From: Alphaproteobacteria bacterium HGW-Alphaproteobacteria-7
Lineage (GTDB): Bacteria > Pseudomonadota > Alphaproteobacteria > Sphingomonadales > Sphingomonadaceae
Direction of reading: 5' to 3'
NCBI GenBank assembly: GCA_002842735.1
Contig: PHEB01000009.1
Location: forward strand, 1 to 64,000
DNA: 64,000 nt
This document shows positions 46,629 through 57,044 of the stretch, in pieces. Made by a program: the position numbers and the translations under genes. The notes under the pieces were generated by a model. That model made no database searches, was not told the DNA's origin, and worked only from the letters and a program-made list of their open reading frames with translations. The stretch's first letter is position 1. Each line of letters begins with the position of its first letter.

Positions 46629-47432
46629 ATGATAAACCAACTTCTCATTATCGGATGCGGCAATATGGGCGGGGCCATGCTTGCCGGGTGGCTGGCGGCG
46701 GGGGCAGACCCTGCGCGGTTTGCGGTGCTCGACCCCGGCCTGCCCGCTGCGCCCGATGGCGTAACACTTTATCGCAGCGCCGATGATGCCGCAGCGGCGG
46801 ACGCGCATGACGCGGTGATGTTGGGGTTCAAACCGCAGCAATTGGGAACGCTTGCGCCGGGATTGCAGCGACTGACCGGCAGCGGCGTTACGGTGTGTTC
46901 ACTGCTCGCCGGGATGACTTTGGCGCAGCTGGCGCAGGCGTTTCCCGATGCGGGCGGCCAAGTGCGGGTGATGCCCAATCTGGCGGCGCGGATCAACAAA
47001 TCGCCGGTCATCCTGCTTGAACAGGGGTTGGATGAAGCCGCCCGCGCCGATCTGTTTTCACTGTATGATCTGCTTGGCAGTGCCGTGTGGCTGGACGATG
47101 AAGCGCAATTCGATCTCGTCACCGCGCTGGCCGGGTCGGGGCCGGGCTTTGTCTATCGCTTCATTGATGCGCTGGCGGGCGCGGCGATCGATCTGGGGCT
47201 GGATGCCGATACGGCTGCGCAGCTTGCACTCGCCACGGTTGACGGCGCAGCGACGCTTGCCGCCGCAGCCGATGTCAGCCCCGCCGCGCTGGCCGACCGG
47301 GTGGCAAGCCCCGGCGGGATGACCCGCGAAGGGATGAATGTGCTCGATAATGGTGACGCCTTGCGGCGGTTGCTGGCCGAAACCTTGCGCGCCACCCGCG
47401 ACAAGGGCGCGGCGCTTTCCAAGGGTGATTAA
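46629..47432 (+). CDS. proC: Pyrroline-5-carboxylate reductase
   Basis: 267 residues from ATG at 46629. The Rossmann motif is LIIGCGNMGGAML (7-19), FKPQQL and VRVMPNLAARI follow, and the C-terminal helical domain carries GSGPGFVYRFIDAL and VASPGGMTREGMNVL. It makes proline from P5C with NAD(P)H, the last step of the pathway that starts with proB at 53.2 kb. Confidence 0.95.
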   Translation: MINQLLIIGCGNMGGAMLAGWLAAGADPARFAVLDPGLPAAPDGVTLYRSADDAAAADAHDAVMLGFKPQQLGTLAPGLQRLTGSGVTVCSLLAGMTLAQLAQAFPDAGGQVRVMPNLAARINKSPVILLEQGLDEAARADLFSLYDLLGSAVWLDDEAQFDLVTALAGSGPGFVYRFIDALAGAAIDLGLDADTAAQLALATVDGAATLAAAADVSPAALADRVASPGGMTREGMNVLDNGDALRRLLAETLRATRDKGAALSKGD

Positions 47433-47571
47433 CATTAACGCCCGTTAAGCTGAATGAAGTGCATAGTTTGCAATCCGGTTTCGCTTGAAAAGCGCACAGG
47501 AAAGCCCGATATTGCCGGTTATGGAGAGCGCGACGTTTCGCGCTTTGATTGCAAGGATTAGAGGTTTCGCA

Positions 47572-48315
47572 ATGGCTGACTGGAAAGACACCTCGCGCAA
47601 TGCGCAGCGATTGGGCTCCGTGCCCCGCGCGGGCGGCGATGTTGCCGGCCGTGCAGGGTATGATGAGGGCCTGCGCTCATACATGCTCTCGATTTACAAT
47701 TACATGTCCTCGGCGGTGTTGCTGACCGGGATCGTGGCGCTGGTGGCTGCCAGCAGCGGCTTTGCCGCCGCGATGGCGGGCACTCCGTTGATGTGGGTGG
47801 TGATGCTTGCCCCGCTTGGCTTTGTGCTGGCGATGAGCTTTGGCTTGCACAAGATGAGCCGGGCGACGCTGAACATCCTGTTCTGGTCATACGCGGCCGT
47901 GATGGGCCTGTCGCTGTCAACGATCTTCCTGGTCTTCACCGGGGAATCGATTGCCGTGACCTTCTTCGCGACGGCGGGTGCCTTTGCCGGTCTCAGCCTG
48001 TGGGGTTACACCACCAAGAAGAACCTGTCCGGCTGGGGCAGCTTCCTGATCATGGGGGTGATTGGCCTGATTATCGCCAGCGTCGTCAACCTGTTCCTGC
48101 AGTCGGGCGCAATGTCGTTCGTGATCAGCGGGCTGGGCGTGCTGATTTTTGCGGGCCTTACCGCCTATGATACGCAGCGGCTGAAAATGCAGTACGAACA
48201 TCTGCGCGGCACCCAGTTCATGGGCAAGGCCGTGATCATGGGCGCGCTGACCCTGTATCTCGACTTCATCAACATGTTCATGTTCCTGCTGCAGTTCCTC
48301 GGCAACCGCGAGTAA
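47572..48315 (+). CDS. Bax inhibitor-1/YccA family membrane protein
   Basis: 247 residues from ATG at 47572. About 50 soluble residues are followed by seven hydrophobic segments (from YNYMSSAVLLTGIVALVAA to LYLDFINMFMFLLQFLG). The terminal LDFINMFMFLLQFLG and YDTQRLK are typical of the BI-1 family. E. coli YccA modulates FtsH proteolysis; other members leak Ca2+ or protons. The substrate here is unknown. A strong terminator follows. Confidence 0.92.
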   Translation: MADWKDTSRNAQRLGSVPRAGGDVAGRAGYDEGLRSYMLSIYNYMSSAVLLTGIVALVAASSGFAAAMAGTPLMWVVMLAPLGFVLAMSFGLHKMSRATLNILFWSYAAVMGLSLSTIFLVFTGESIAVTFFATAGAFAGLSLWGYTTKKNLSGWGSFLIMGVIGLIIASVVNLFLQSGAMSFVISGLGVLIFAGLTAYDTQRLKMQYEHLRGTQFMGKAVIMGALTLYLDFINMFMFLLQFLGNRE

Positions 48316-48360
48316 CCGCCAGCCTTGGGCTATAAGCCCGGCACGAATGCTGAATATCCG

Positions 48361-48396
48361 ATGCCCGGAACCTTTCGTCAGGTTCCGGGCATTTGC
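48361..48396 (+). terminator. Rho-independent terminator after the BI-1 gene
   Basis: A perfect 12-bp stem ATGCCCGGAACC / GGTTCCGGGCAT with loop TTTCGTCA is followed by a T-rich stretch (TTGCTTTG). It lies 45 bases after the stop codon. Confidence 0.85.
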
Positions 48397-48509
48397 TTTG
48401 TTGCGTGACGCCGCTATCTCGCGCACTTCAGCTTTGAGCAAGCTGGCGGGCGCGATATAGGCTCGTCAAAGCGGCTGCACCGCTGACAACAAGAGAGGTT
48501 GATTGATCC

Positions 48510-49457
48510 ATGAGCGCGGCCACCCACAAGCCTTCGTCAACGTTCCAAAGGCCCAGCGCCGCGCCGCGCGCGCCATTCGGGTTGAAGATCACCACGGTTG
48601 CGGTCGGCAGCGCCTTGCTGGCAGCCTGCGCCACGCCCGCTCCTCCTCCCCCTCCGCCGCCGCCGCCCCCCCCGCCTCAGGCCGTGGTTGAGGCCGCGCC
48701 CTACCGCCCGCTGCCGCCGGGCGGCGCGCATTACCTGATGGAGATTCCGACCCGCGGGCCTGATGGGCGGCGCGTCACCGTCAATAGCGACCTTTCTGAC
48801 GACCAGATGGTGTGGAACTTCCGTTCGGCCTGGAACGTCGCGGCGCTCAATTGCCTTGCGCCCGAATATGCCCCGATTCTGGATGGCTATCGCGCTTTTC
48901 TGAACGGCAATGTCCGGCCATTGAAGGCGGTGAATGACCGGATCGAAAAGACCTATACCAGCCGTTTCCGGGTGCGCCGTGATGCGGTGGTGGCGCGCGA
49001 TGGCTATACCACGCAGGTCTATAATTTCTTTGCGCTGCCGCCCGCGCGCGCCGGGTTCTGCCGCGCCGCGCTTGATGTTGCCAACCGTATGCTGGCCGCG
49101 CCGCGAACCGATCCGCTCAGCTTTGCCCGCGCCAATTTTGATGTGCTGTTGATGCCGTTTGACCAGTTCTTCAACGAATACGAAGCCTATCAGCAGGCCT
49201 CGGCGCAGTGGGACGCCAAGTGGGGCGCGCAGTATGGCCCGTCGCAGCCCGGCTGGGTAGTGGTGCAACAGGCCCGCGCCAGCGGTGCCGCCGTGCCCAG
49301 CTTTACCAGTCTGGTCAGCCAGACGGCGGAGGCGCAGACTGTGATTGACCCGGCAACCGGCGTCGCGGTGCCGGTGATCCCGGTTACAGAAGGGTTCGTG
49401 TCGCAGCCGGTGGTGGAACCGATCACAGCCCCGCCCGGAAGCCAATCCGGCGAGTAG
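48510..49457 (+). CDS. Lipoprotein with a polyproline segment, sphingomonad-type, function unknown
   Basis: 315 residues. A basic leader precedes a lipobox (SALLAAC, Cys40), followed by a run of about 12 prolines; the long leader before the lipobox is unusual. The mature domain (about 65-255) has a regular helical look ([46 protein letters not shown]) and two conserved-looking cysteines. No known fold recognised. A Val/Pro-rich tail ends the protein. Confidence 0.7.
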   Translation: MSAATHKPSSTFQRPSAAPRAPFGLKITTVAVGSALLAACATPAPPPPPPPPPPPPQAVVEAAPYRPLPPGGAHYLMEIPTRGPDGRRVTVNSDLSDDQMVWNFRSAWNVAALNCLAPEYAPILDGYRAFLNGNVRPLKAVNDRIEKTYTSRFRVRRDAVVARDGYTTQVYNFFALPPARAGFCRAALDVANRMLAAPRTDPLSFARANFDVLLMPFDQFFNEYEAYQQASAQWDAKWGAQYGPSQPGWVVVQQARASGAAVPSFTSLVSQTAEAQTVIDPATGVAVPVIPVTEGFVSQPVVEPITAPPGSQSGE

Positions 49458-49561
49458 TTGTGCCCTGCCAGCAGCGGTAAAATCTTGCGTTGCATGGGTG
49501 CGAGCTTCGGGTTAATGCGCGCGCCTGCCTGATCGGGGTGCCCGTCAGGCCAACCTGGAAC

Positions 49562-49637
<76 letters not shown>

Positions 49638-49640
49638 GGT

Positions 49641-49687
49641 GTTTTTGTTTTCGCCCTCAGACGCTGGGGGCGGGCGAAAACAAAAAC
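49641..49687. terminator. 16-bp perfect hairpin after tRNA-Ala
   Basis: GTTTTTGTTTTCGCCC and its exact complement GGGCGAAAACAAAAAC flank a 15-base loop. It starts 4 bases past the tRNA. The T-run is on the 5' side and the A-run on the 3' side, so it is not a standard terminator; it may stop or process the tRNA transcript, or be a repeat. Confidence 0.5.
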
Positions 49688-49717
49688 CACGATATTGCGC
49701 TCGCGGAGGCGAGCGCC

Positions 49718-49902
49718 TAACGCGACAACGCGCCAAGGTAACGGGAATGCGGTTTGATTCCGCAGCTGTCCCTGCAACTGTAAGCGGTGAGTATGCGGTG
49801 TGCGTTCCTCTAGCGGGAGCAGCCACTGGAGCGGCAACGTTCTGGGAAGGTGAGCACCGGATATGTTGATCCGTGAGCCAGGAGACCGACCGGGGCGTGT
49901 CG
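49718..49902 (+). ncRNA. Cobalamin (AdoCbl) riboswitch upstream of btuB
   Basis: The conserved core is readable: AAGGTAACGGGAATGCGGT, GATTCCGCAGCTGTCCCTGC, AACTGTAAGCGG, GCCACTGG, CTGGGAAGGTGAG and GTGAGCCAGGAGACCGACC in order. A small hairpin (GCGCTCGC-GGAG-GCGAGCGC) lies just before it. It ends about 120 bases upstream of the TonB receptor start, leaving room for an expression platform (GTCGCTC at 49899 and GAGCGAC near 49953 can pair). It should repress btuB when B12 is plentiful. Confidence 0.92.
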
Positions 49903-50023
49903 CTCTTTGCTTGGCTCAGGGATTGGTCAGGCGCGGAAAAACACTTCTGTTGTGAGCGACATCACCGGGCTGTGGGGAATGAAACCCTCGCGGTCTTCAT
50001 GTTGCTGATGACGGGAGAAATCC

Positions 50024-51970
50024 GTGAAGAATTTACTATTGTTGAGCGGCGTTGCGAGTGCAGCGCTGGTTTTTAGCGCGCCACTGGCGGCACAGGCTGG
50101 CCGCGACGGCGAACCTGATTACGATCAGATTGTCATTGCTGATACCAAGCGCACCGATATCATCGTCAGCGCCACGCGTTCCGGCGATATCCTGCTGCCC
50201 GAAAACTACACGGGATCGGTAACGGTGCTGGACGCTGACACGCTCGAAAACCGCCAGACCCGCGACATCGCCGATGTGCTGCGCGATGTTCCCGGCGTTG
50301 CGGTGGCAGGCATCGCAGGCCAGACCCAGATCCGCCTGCGCGGTTCGGAAGCCAATCATGTGCTGGTGCTGGTCGACGGGATCGAAGTGTCCGATCCCTT
50401 CGCAGGCGAGTTCGACATCGGCACACTGCAAGCCGAGGTCGGCGCGCGGGTTGAGGTGCTGCGCGGGCCGCAATCGGCGCTCTACGGGTCGGACGCGATT
50501 GGCGGGGTGGTTGCTTATGAAAGCGCCAGCGGTCGCGCTGTGCCGGGATTGGCCGCGCGGGTCGAAGGCGGCACGCAGGCCACCGTCAACGGCGCGCTGC
50601 GTTACGGCGCGTTTGGCGATAGCTGGGACGCGGCGCTGTCTGCCACGGTCGTCAGCACCGATGGCCAGCCCAACGCGCGCGGCGGCACCCGCGATATCGG
50701 GCGCGATAGCTACACCGTCTCGGGCAAGGGCAGCGTGGACGTGACGGGCACCGTCGCCCTGCGCGCCGCCGCCCGCTTCATCCGCACCGAGGGCGAGTTC
50801 AACGACAGCGATTTCGACTTCACCAGTCCCACTTTCGGCCTCACCATCGACAGCCCCGGCACCGGTTATGTCAACGAAGCGGTCTATGCCCTTGTCGGCG
50901 CGCGGGCCGAGGCGCTGGAGGGGCGCTGGACGCATGATCTGTCCGCCCAGCGGGCCGAAATCGACCGCAAGACCTTTGGCCCGTTCGGCCTGACATCGGG
51001 GAGCGAGGGCGACCGGATCAAGGCGTCCTACGTCACCGCACTGCGACTGGATACGGCGCACAACCTCACCTTCGCCGCCGATTGGGAGCGTGAACGGTTC
51101 CGCAATGCCGATCCATCGGGGTTTGCCTTTGCCGGGCGGCGTGCGATCGAAACGGTCGGGCTGGTCGGCGAATATCGCTATGCGGGCGCGGCGATCGACC
51201 TGACGGCGGCTGTGCGCCACGATCTCAATGACAAGTTCCGCGATGCCACCACCTTCCGGGTGGGCGCGGGATACCGCCTTACCGATACCACCCGGCTGCG
51301 CGCGGCGGCGGGATCAGGCGTCAAGAACCCCGGCTTTTTCGAACTCTACGGCTTCGTCGACGGTCGCTTCATCGGCAATGATGCGCTGCGGCCCGAAAAA
51401 TCGACCGGGTGGGAAGTGGGCGTGGATCAGGACGTGGGCGACAGCGCGCGCCTATCGGTCACATATTTCGACAGCGAGTTGGACGGCGAGATTTTCACCA
51501 CCTTCCCGGCCCCCACCTTCATCGCCACTCCGGCGAACCGTCTGACGGAAAGCAAGCAGCGCGGGGTTGAAGTGTCGTTGGCCGCCAGATTGTCCGAGCA
51601 ATGGAGCTTCGATGCGGCATATTCCTACCTTGATGCCAAGGAAAACGGGGTCGAGGAAGTGCGCCGCCCCGACCATATCGCCAGCGCGGCGCTGACATGG
51701 AGCGCGCCCGGCGATGCGGCGTCGGCAACGCTGGTGGTGCGGCACAATGGCGCGACGCCCGATGTGGCCTTTACCGATCCCAGCTTTGTGCCGGTGCGTG
51801 TGCGGCTGGATGATTACACGCTGGTCAACCTTAATGCGCGGGTGCGGCTGGCCGAGGGGATCAGCGGCTTTGCCCGCGTCGAAAACCTGTTTGATGAGGA
51901 TTACGAACAGGTGTTCAGCTTTGTGTCGCCGGGGCGCAGCGCGGTGGTTGGTGTTGAGGCGCGGTTCTAA
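50024..51970 (+). CDS. btuB: TonB-dependent cobalamin receptor, BtuB-like
   Basis: 648 residues from GTG at 50024 with GGGAGAA upstream. A signal peptide (1-25) is followed by a TonB-box-like stretch (TDIIVSATRS). The plug domain has IADVLRDVPGVAVAGIAG, QIRLRGSEANHVLVLVDGIEVSDP and VEVLRGPQSALYGSDAIGGVV, then a 22-strand barrel ending in GVEARF. The cobalamin riboswitch directly upstream points to B12 or a cobinamide as ligand. No btuCDF or B12 synthesis genes are in the window apart from the siroheme-type methyltransferase. Confidence 0.93.
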   Translation: MKNLLLLSGVASAALVFSAPLAAQAGRDGEPDYDQIVIADTKRTDIIVSATRSGDILLPENYTGSVTVLDADTLENRQTRDIADVLRDVPGVAVAGIAGQTQIRLRGSEANHVLVLVDGIEVSDPFAGEFDIGTLQAEVGARVEVLRGPQSALYGSDAIGGVVAYESASGRAVPGLAARVEGGTQATVNGALRYGAFGDSWDAALSATVVSTDGQPNARGGTRDIGRDSYTVSGKGSVDVTGTVALRAAARFIRTEGEFNDSDFDFTSPTFGLTIDSPGTGYVNEAVYALVGARAEALEGRWTHDLSAQRAEIDRKTFGPFGLTSGSEGDRIKASYVTALRLDTAHNLTFAADWERERFRNADPSGFAFAGRRAIETVGLVGEYRYAGAAIDLTAAVRHDLNDKFRDATTFRVGAGYRLTDTTRLRAAAGSGVKNPGFFELYGFVDGRFIGNDALRPEKSTGWEVGVDQDVGDSARLSVTYFDSELDGEIFTTFPAPTFIATPANRLTESKQRGVEVSLAARLSEQWSFDAAYSYLDAKENGVEEVRRPDHIASAALTWSAPGDAASATLVVRHNGATPDVAFTDPSFVPVRVRLDDYTLVNLNARVRLAEGISGFARVENLFDEDYEQVFSFVSPGRSAVVGVEARF

Positions 51971-51982
51971 ATCCAAGTGTGC

Positions 51983-52041
51983 GCTCCCGCGCAGGCGGGA
52001 GCCTTGTTCGTCAATGCACGAGTTCCCCGCCTGCGCGGGGA
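51983..52041. repeat. Two GC-rich hairpins between btuB and obgE
   Basis: GCTCCCGC-GCAG-GCGGGAGC (51983-52002) and TCCCCGC-CTGC-GCGGGGA (about 52024-52041) stand 20 bases apart; the loops and arms are similar to each other in opposite sense. This is a known style of short intergenic palindromes in sphingomonads; they may also end the btuB transcript. Confidence 0.6.
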
Positions 52042-52093
52042 CTCACCCCCTGCCTTTTTCTACCCCCTCGCAATTGCAGCAAGAAATGCGTAG

Positions 52094-53173
<1,080 letters not shown>

Positions 53174-53204
53174 CAATCGAACACCAGATACCTTAGAGGA
53201 AGCC

Positions 53205-54338
53205 ATGAAAATCGAGTCGCTGCTCGACTTCCGCGAAATAGACAAATGCCCCCGGCTGGTGATCAAGCTGGGATCGGCGCTGTTGGTGCATGGCGACGGC
53301 GAATTGCGGTATGAATGGCTGCGCAGCGTCGCCGCAGAAGTGGCTGGCGCACGTGCACGCGGGCAGGAAATCATCGTTGTGTGTTCCGGCGCGGTGGCGG
53401 TGGGCGCGGCCAAGCTGGGGCTGCCGGGCGGGGGGCGTGAAACACTTGCCCATGCACAGGCGGCGGCGTCTGTCGGGCAGGTGGTGCTGATCGCCACCTG
53501 GGCGCAGTTGCTGGCTGAACATGGGTTGATGGCCGGGCAGATGCTGCTGACGCTTGACGACCTGGAGGGGCGGCGGCGTTACCTCAACGCTTCGGAAACC
53601 TTGCGCCAATTGCTGGACAGCGGGGCGGTGCCGATCATCAACGAAAACGATTCCATCGCCACCTCCGAAATCCGGTTTGGCGATAATGATCGGCTGGCCG
53701 CGCGCGTGGCGCAGGCGGCGTCCGCTGATGGCATCCTGCTGTTGACCGATGTCGATGGGCTGTATGATCGTGACCCCGCCCACCCCGAGGCCGAAATCCT
53801 GCCCGAAGTGCGCGGCGTGACCGATAAAATCCACGAGATGGCGAGCGGCAAATCATCATCGGGCAAGGGTTCGGGCGGGATGACGTCCAAACTGCTCGCC
53901 GCGCAAATTGCCGAGCGTGCCGGGATTGCGCTGGCGATCATCAAGGGCGTGGACGAAATGCCGATTGCCTGCGCGATGGCGAGCGGCCTTGGCACCGTGT
54001 TCCTGCCGACGCGCGATGACAATGCATGGAAAAGCTGGATCGGCGGGCGGCTGCGCTTCAACGGCGGGATCCGGGTGGACGCGGGCTGCGTCGCGGCGCT
54101 GGGCCGCGGCAAGAGCATCCTCGCCGCCGGAATCACCGAAGTTTACGGCAATTTCGAACGCGGCGATGTGATCAGGGTAGAAGATCAGGATGGCAGGCTG
54201 ATTGCCAAGGGTATGGTCGAATATGACTGGGACGAATGTGACGCGATCAAGGGCCTCCGCCGTGAGGAATTGGTTGAACAACTGGGCTATCTGCCGCGCT
54301 CCTGCGTGATCCACCGCGATCATATGGTGTTGATTTGA
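53205..54338 (+). CDS. proB: Glutamate 5-kinase
   Basis: 377 residues from ATG at 53205 with AGAGGAAG upstream. The amino-acid kinase domain has RLVIKLGSALLV, CSGAVAVGAAKLG, INENDSIATSEIRFGDND and TDVDGLYDRDP. A C-terminal PUA domain (from about 285: GGIRVDAGCVAALGRGKSILAAGI) is present as in most ProB. It starts proline synthesis; proC is at 46.6 kb, proA is not in the window. The obgE-proB neighbourhood is widely conserved. Confidence 0.96.
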   Translation: MKIESLLDFREIDKCPRLVIKLGSALLVHGDGELRYEWLRSVAAEVAGARARGQEIIVVCSGAVAVGAAKLGLPGGGRETLAHAQAAASVGQVVLIATWAQLLAEHGLMAGQMLLTLDDLEGRRRYLNASETLRQLLDSGAVPIINENDSIATSEIRFGDNDRLAARVAQAASADGILLLTDVDGLYDRDPAHPEAEILPEVRGVTDKIHEMASGKSSSGKGSGGMTSKLLAAQIAERAGIALAIIKGVDEMPIACAMASGLGTVFLPTRDDNAWKSWIGGRLRFNGGIRVDAGCVAALGRGKSILAAGITEVYGNFERGDVIRVEDQDGRLIAKGMVEYDWDECDAIKGLRREELVEQLGYLPRSCVIHRDHMVLI

Positions 54339-54348
54339 GCGTGCTGGC

Positions 54349-55263
54349 ATGAGTGTGCTGGCAATCACGGGCGCAACCGGGTTTGTCGGCAGCGCGGTGA
54401 TGGAAGCGGCGCTGGCGGCAGGGCATCAGGTACGCGCGCTCGCCCGCCGGGCGCAGCCGGAACGCGCCGGGGTGGAATGGGTGCCGGGCGATCTGGCTGA
54501 TCGGGCCGCGCTTGCCGCGCTGGCCCAAGGCGCGGATGCGGTGATCCACGTTGCGGGCCTTACCAACACCCCCGATCCGGCGGAGTTCGAGACGGCGAAT
54601 GTCACCGGCACCGCCAATGTCATTGCCGCCGCGAAGGAGGCTGGCACCCGGCGCATGGTGTTCGTTTCGTCACTGGCATCGCGGATGCCTGCGCTGTCAG
54701 CCTATGGCGCGTCCAAGGCGCGGGCCGAAACTTTGGTGGAGGCGAGTGGGTCAGACTGGACAATCGTGCGCCCGCCTGCGGTCTATGGCCCGCGTGACCG
54801 CGAAATACTCGATCTGTTTCGCGCGGCGAAATGGGGCGTGGTGCCGCTGCCGCCGGGCGGCGCGACCTCGATCATCCATGCCGATGATCTCGCGGATTTG
54901 CTGTTGGTGCTATCGGGTAACGCCGCGCCTTCGCGCAAGCAAATCTACGAACCCGATGATGGGCGCGAAGGCGGGTGGAGCCACAAGGAACTGGCGCAGG
55001 CGATCGGCCATGCGGTGGGAAAGCGCAGCGTGTTCGCCCCCCACCTGCCGCGCGTGGTGCTGGAATCGGCTGCGGCTGCCGACCGCCTGCTGCGCGGTGA
55101 TCGGGCCAAGCTGACGCCCGACCGGGTGGGCTATATGTGCCACCCCAACTGGGTCGCGCGGTTTGATCGGGCGGTGCCGCCGGGCATCTGGCAGCCGCGC
55201 ATTGCCGGTGAAGAGGGGCTGAAGGCGACCGCGCAGTGGTACGCCCGCGAAGGCTGGCTCTGA
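54349..55263 (+). CDS. NAD-dependent epimerase/dehydratase family protein (extended SDR)
   Basis: 304 residues, 11 bases after proB. The Rossmann motif is TGATGFVG (7-14), and YGASKARAE holds the Tyr-x3-Lys pair; Ser in FVSSLAS completes the catalytic set. VIHVAGLTNTPDPAEFETANVTGTANV matches NAD-dependent sugar-nucleotide or complex-I-assembly-like SDRs. The substrate is unknown. Confidence 0.82.
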   Translation: MSVLAITGATGFVGSAVMEAALAAGHQVRALARRAQPERAGVEWVPGDLADRAALAALAQGADAVIHVAGLTNTPDPAEFETANVTGTANVIAAAKEAGTRRMVFVSSLASRMPALSAYGASKARAETLVEASGSDWTIVRPPAVYGPRDREILDLFRAAKWGVVPLPPGGATSIIHADDLADLLLVLSGNAAPSRKQIYEPDDGREGGWSHKELAQAIGHAVGKRSVFAPHLPRVVLESAAAADRLLRGDRAKLTPDRVGYMCHPNWVARFDRAVPPGIWQPRIAGEEGLKATAQWYAREGWL

Positions 55264-55367
55264 ATAAAAACTCGACATAGCTATCGGAAGTCTTATCGCT
55301 GGGGGCGGGGTTGCAAATAGCGGCAAAAACAATTGCCATTGTTCGCATTTGTAAAATGGGGGAAATC

Positions 55368-55763
55368 ATGAAGAAATTTGCATTTATAGCCGTGCTTGGT
55401 GCTTTGGCGGCCTGCACACCGGAAGCTGAAACTCCGACCGAGTCGGCAGTCGAAGAAACCGCAGCGGTCATGACTGCTGCTGATGGCGGCACGCCATATG
55501 GCACTTTCCGCATCACCGAATCAGACGGCAAAGTCTCCATGGAAGATATTCGCGAGGACGGCACCTGGACCAGCACCGCTGCCGATGGTGCGGTAACAAC
55601 CGGAACCTGGGAACAGAAAAGTGCAAACCTGTATTGCACCACCAAGGATGAAGAAGGTGCCAAACAGGTTTGCCATGAAGAAACCATCGATGAAAACGGG
55701 GTCTGGACCTCGAATAACCCGGATGACGGCACGGTTGTGACGGTCGAGCGGGTCGAGGGCTGA
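55368..55763 (+). CDS. Small acidic lipoprotein
   Basis: 131 residues from ATG at 55368 with GGGGGAA upstream. The lipobox is ALAAC (Cys16). The mature part is acidic with a beta-strand pattern (YGTFRITESDGKVSMEDI, TWEQKSANLYCTTKDEEG, VCHEETIDENGVWTS); two cysteines may pair. Its base composition looks more AT-rich than its neighbours. No known family recognised, though similar short lipoproteins occur in sphingomonads. Confidence 0.75.
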   Translation: MKKFAFIAVLGALAACTPEAETPTESAVEETAAVMTAADGGTPYGTFRITESDGKVSMEDIREDGTWTSTAADGAVTTGTWEQKSANLYCTTKDEEGAKQVCHEETIDENGVWTSNNPDDGTVVTVERVEG

Positions 55764-55816
55764 ATTTTACTGATCGGCGGGAAGGCGATGTCTGGTCGCT
55801 TTTCCGCCGCATCACT

Positions 55817-56593
55817 TCACAAAAACGGTTCCTCGCCCGGCCTGTGGATGCCGCATTCGGTCTTGTCCCAGCCTTTCCACCGGCCTGATCGCGGGTCTTC
55901 GCCCGGCGCGACCTGGGTGGTGCAGGGCGAACAGCCGATTGACGGATAGCCAGCCGCGATCAACGGGTGGCGCGGCAGGTCATGCTGAATAAAGTAGCCT
56001 TCGATCTGGCCCGCATCCCAATCGATCAGCGGATTGATTTTGAGCCGCCCAGCTGCGTCCGAGGTATCCACTTCAAAGCGCGGCAGATTGGCGCGGGTGG
56101 CAGCCTGAAACGCCTTCCTGCCGGTGAAACTGGCATCGTAGTTCGCGAGCGCTTTTTCCAGCGGGCGCACCTTGCGGATTTCGCAGCAGCCATCGGGATC
56201 ATAAGACCAGCGCAGCCCGGTTTCATCCCGTGCCGCCAGATCAGCCGGATCGGGCGTCAGCACCACAAGGTTCAGCCCCAGCAGCTGCACAAGGCGATCA
56301 CGATAGGCCAGCGTCTCGGCAAAATGCTTGCCCGTGTCGAGGAACAGCACCGGCACTGACGGATCAACGCTGGCGATCAGGTGCAGCAGCACCGCGCTTT
56401 CCGCGCCGAAGCTGGATACAATCGCCAGATCGCCCGCCAGATTATCGCGGATGACGCTTTCGAGCATATCCCGCGTCGTGCTGCCCCGGAACATCCGGTT
56501 CAATCGCAAGGCATCATGATCGGTAAAGCGCGGCGCGAGGTTCAACGTGTCGCGGGTGCGCGCGGCGGTGGGCAGCGACAAGTCAGGCTTCAT
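55817..56593 (-). CDS. cysH: Assimilatory adenylyl-/phosphoadenylyl-sulfate reductase with a [4Fe-4S] motif
   Basis: 258 residues from ATG at 56591-56593. VSSFGAESAVLLHL is the substrate P-loop. Cys136-Cys137 and Cys221-x2-Cys224 form the CC...CxxC iron-sulfur motif that marks APS-reducing enzymes, and the catalytic cysteine is Cys247 in ECGIH. It reduces activated sulfate to sulfite. It is the last gene of the overlapping cobA-DUF2849-cysI-DUF934-cysH block and overlaps DUF934 by 11 bases. Confidence 0.95.
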   Translation of the reverse strand: MKPDLSLPTAARTRDTLNLAPRFTDHDALRLNRMFRGSTTRDMLESVIRDNLAGDLAIVSSFGAESAVLLHLIASVDPSVPVLFLDTGKHFAETLAYRDRLVQLLGLNLVVLTPDPADLAARDETGLRWSYDPDGCCEIRKVRPLEKALANYDASFTGRKAFQAATRANLPRFEVDTSDAAGRLKINPLIDWDAGQIEGYFIQHDLPRHPLIAAGYPSIGCSPCTTQVAPGEDPRSGRWKGWDKTECGIHRPGEEPFL

Positions 56594-57044
56594 GGCGTTT
56601 GTCCGCGATCGTGCGGCGCGTATCTGCGGCGCGTTGATAGACATTGTCCCATGTGGCGAAGGCGCGGGCGGCGTCGCCTTCGTCCAGCCGTTTGTCCGGG
56701 GCGAAACTGTCAAACCCGCAGCGGAGCATATGGCTAAGCTGATCGATCAATACATCGCCCACCGCGCGCAATTCTCCGGTGTAGCCCGCCTCACGCAGAA
56801 TCCGCGCCGCCGAATAGCCGCGCCCGTCGGTGAAGCTAGGGAAATTGACCTCAACCAGCGCCAGCCGGTCAAGGAACGGCAGCAACAGCCGCGCATCATC
56901 GCCCGGTTCGATCCGCACAGCGGTGGCGTTGGTCTGATCGCAGCAGGAGTCCACGGTGACGGTGCCGTGATCGACGGGTTCATCATCGCGGAACCGGAAC
57001 TGCACTTCGTCGGGGCTGGTGCCGAGATCGCGGGACTCAACCAT
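56583..57044 (-). CDS. DUF934 protein of the sulfite reduction operon
   Basis: 153 residues from ATG at 57042-57044, overlapping the cysI stop by 8 bases. The PFLDRLALVEVNFPSFTDGRGYSAARILRE segment is the DUF934 signature. The family is almost always found with cysI and cysH and is thought to help sulfite reduction, but has no proven activity. CCD (about residues 33-35) gives a cysteine pair. The cysI start-to-stop overlap on both sides shows strict coupling. Confidence 0.88.
   Translation of the reverse strand: MVESRDLGTSPDEVQFRFRDDEPVDHGTVTVDSCCDQTNATAVRIEPGDDARLLLPFLDRLALVEVNFPSFTDGRGYSAARILREAGYTGELRAVGDVLIDQLSHMLRCGFDSFAPDKRLDEGDAARAFATWDNVYQRAADTRRTIADKRHEA

Noticed and set aside
48640-48690. 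Poly-proline codon run as a frameshift or sequencing slip in the lipoprotein gene
   Set aside because: The frame continues intact on both sides with a plausible protein, and Pro-rich lipoprotein spacers are common.
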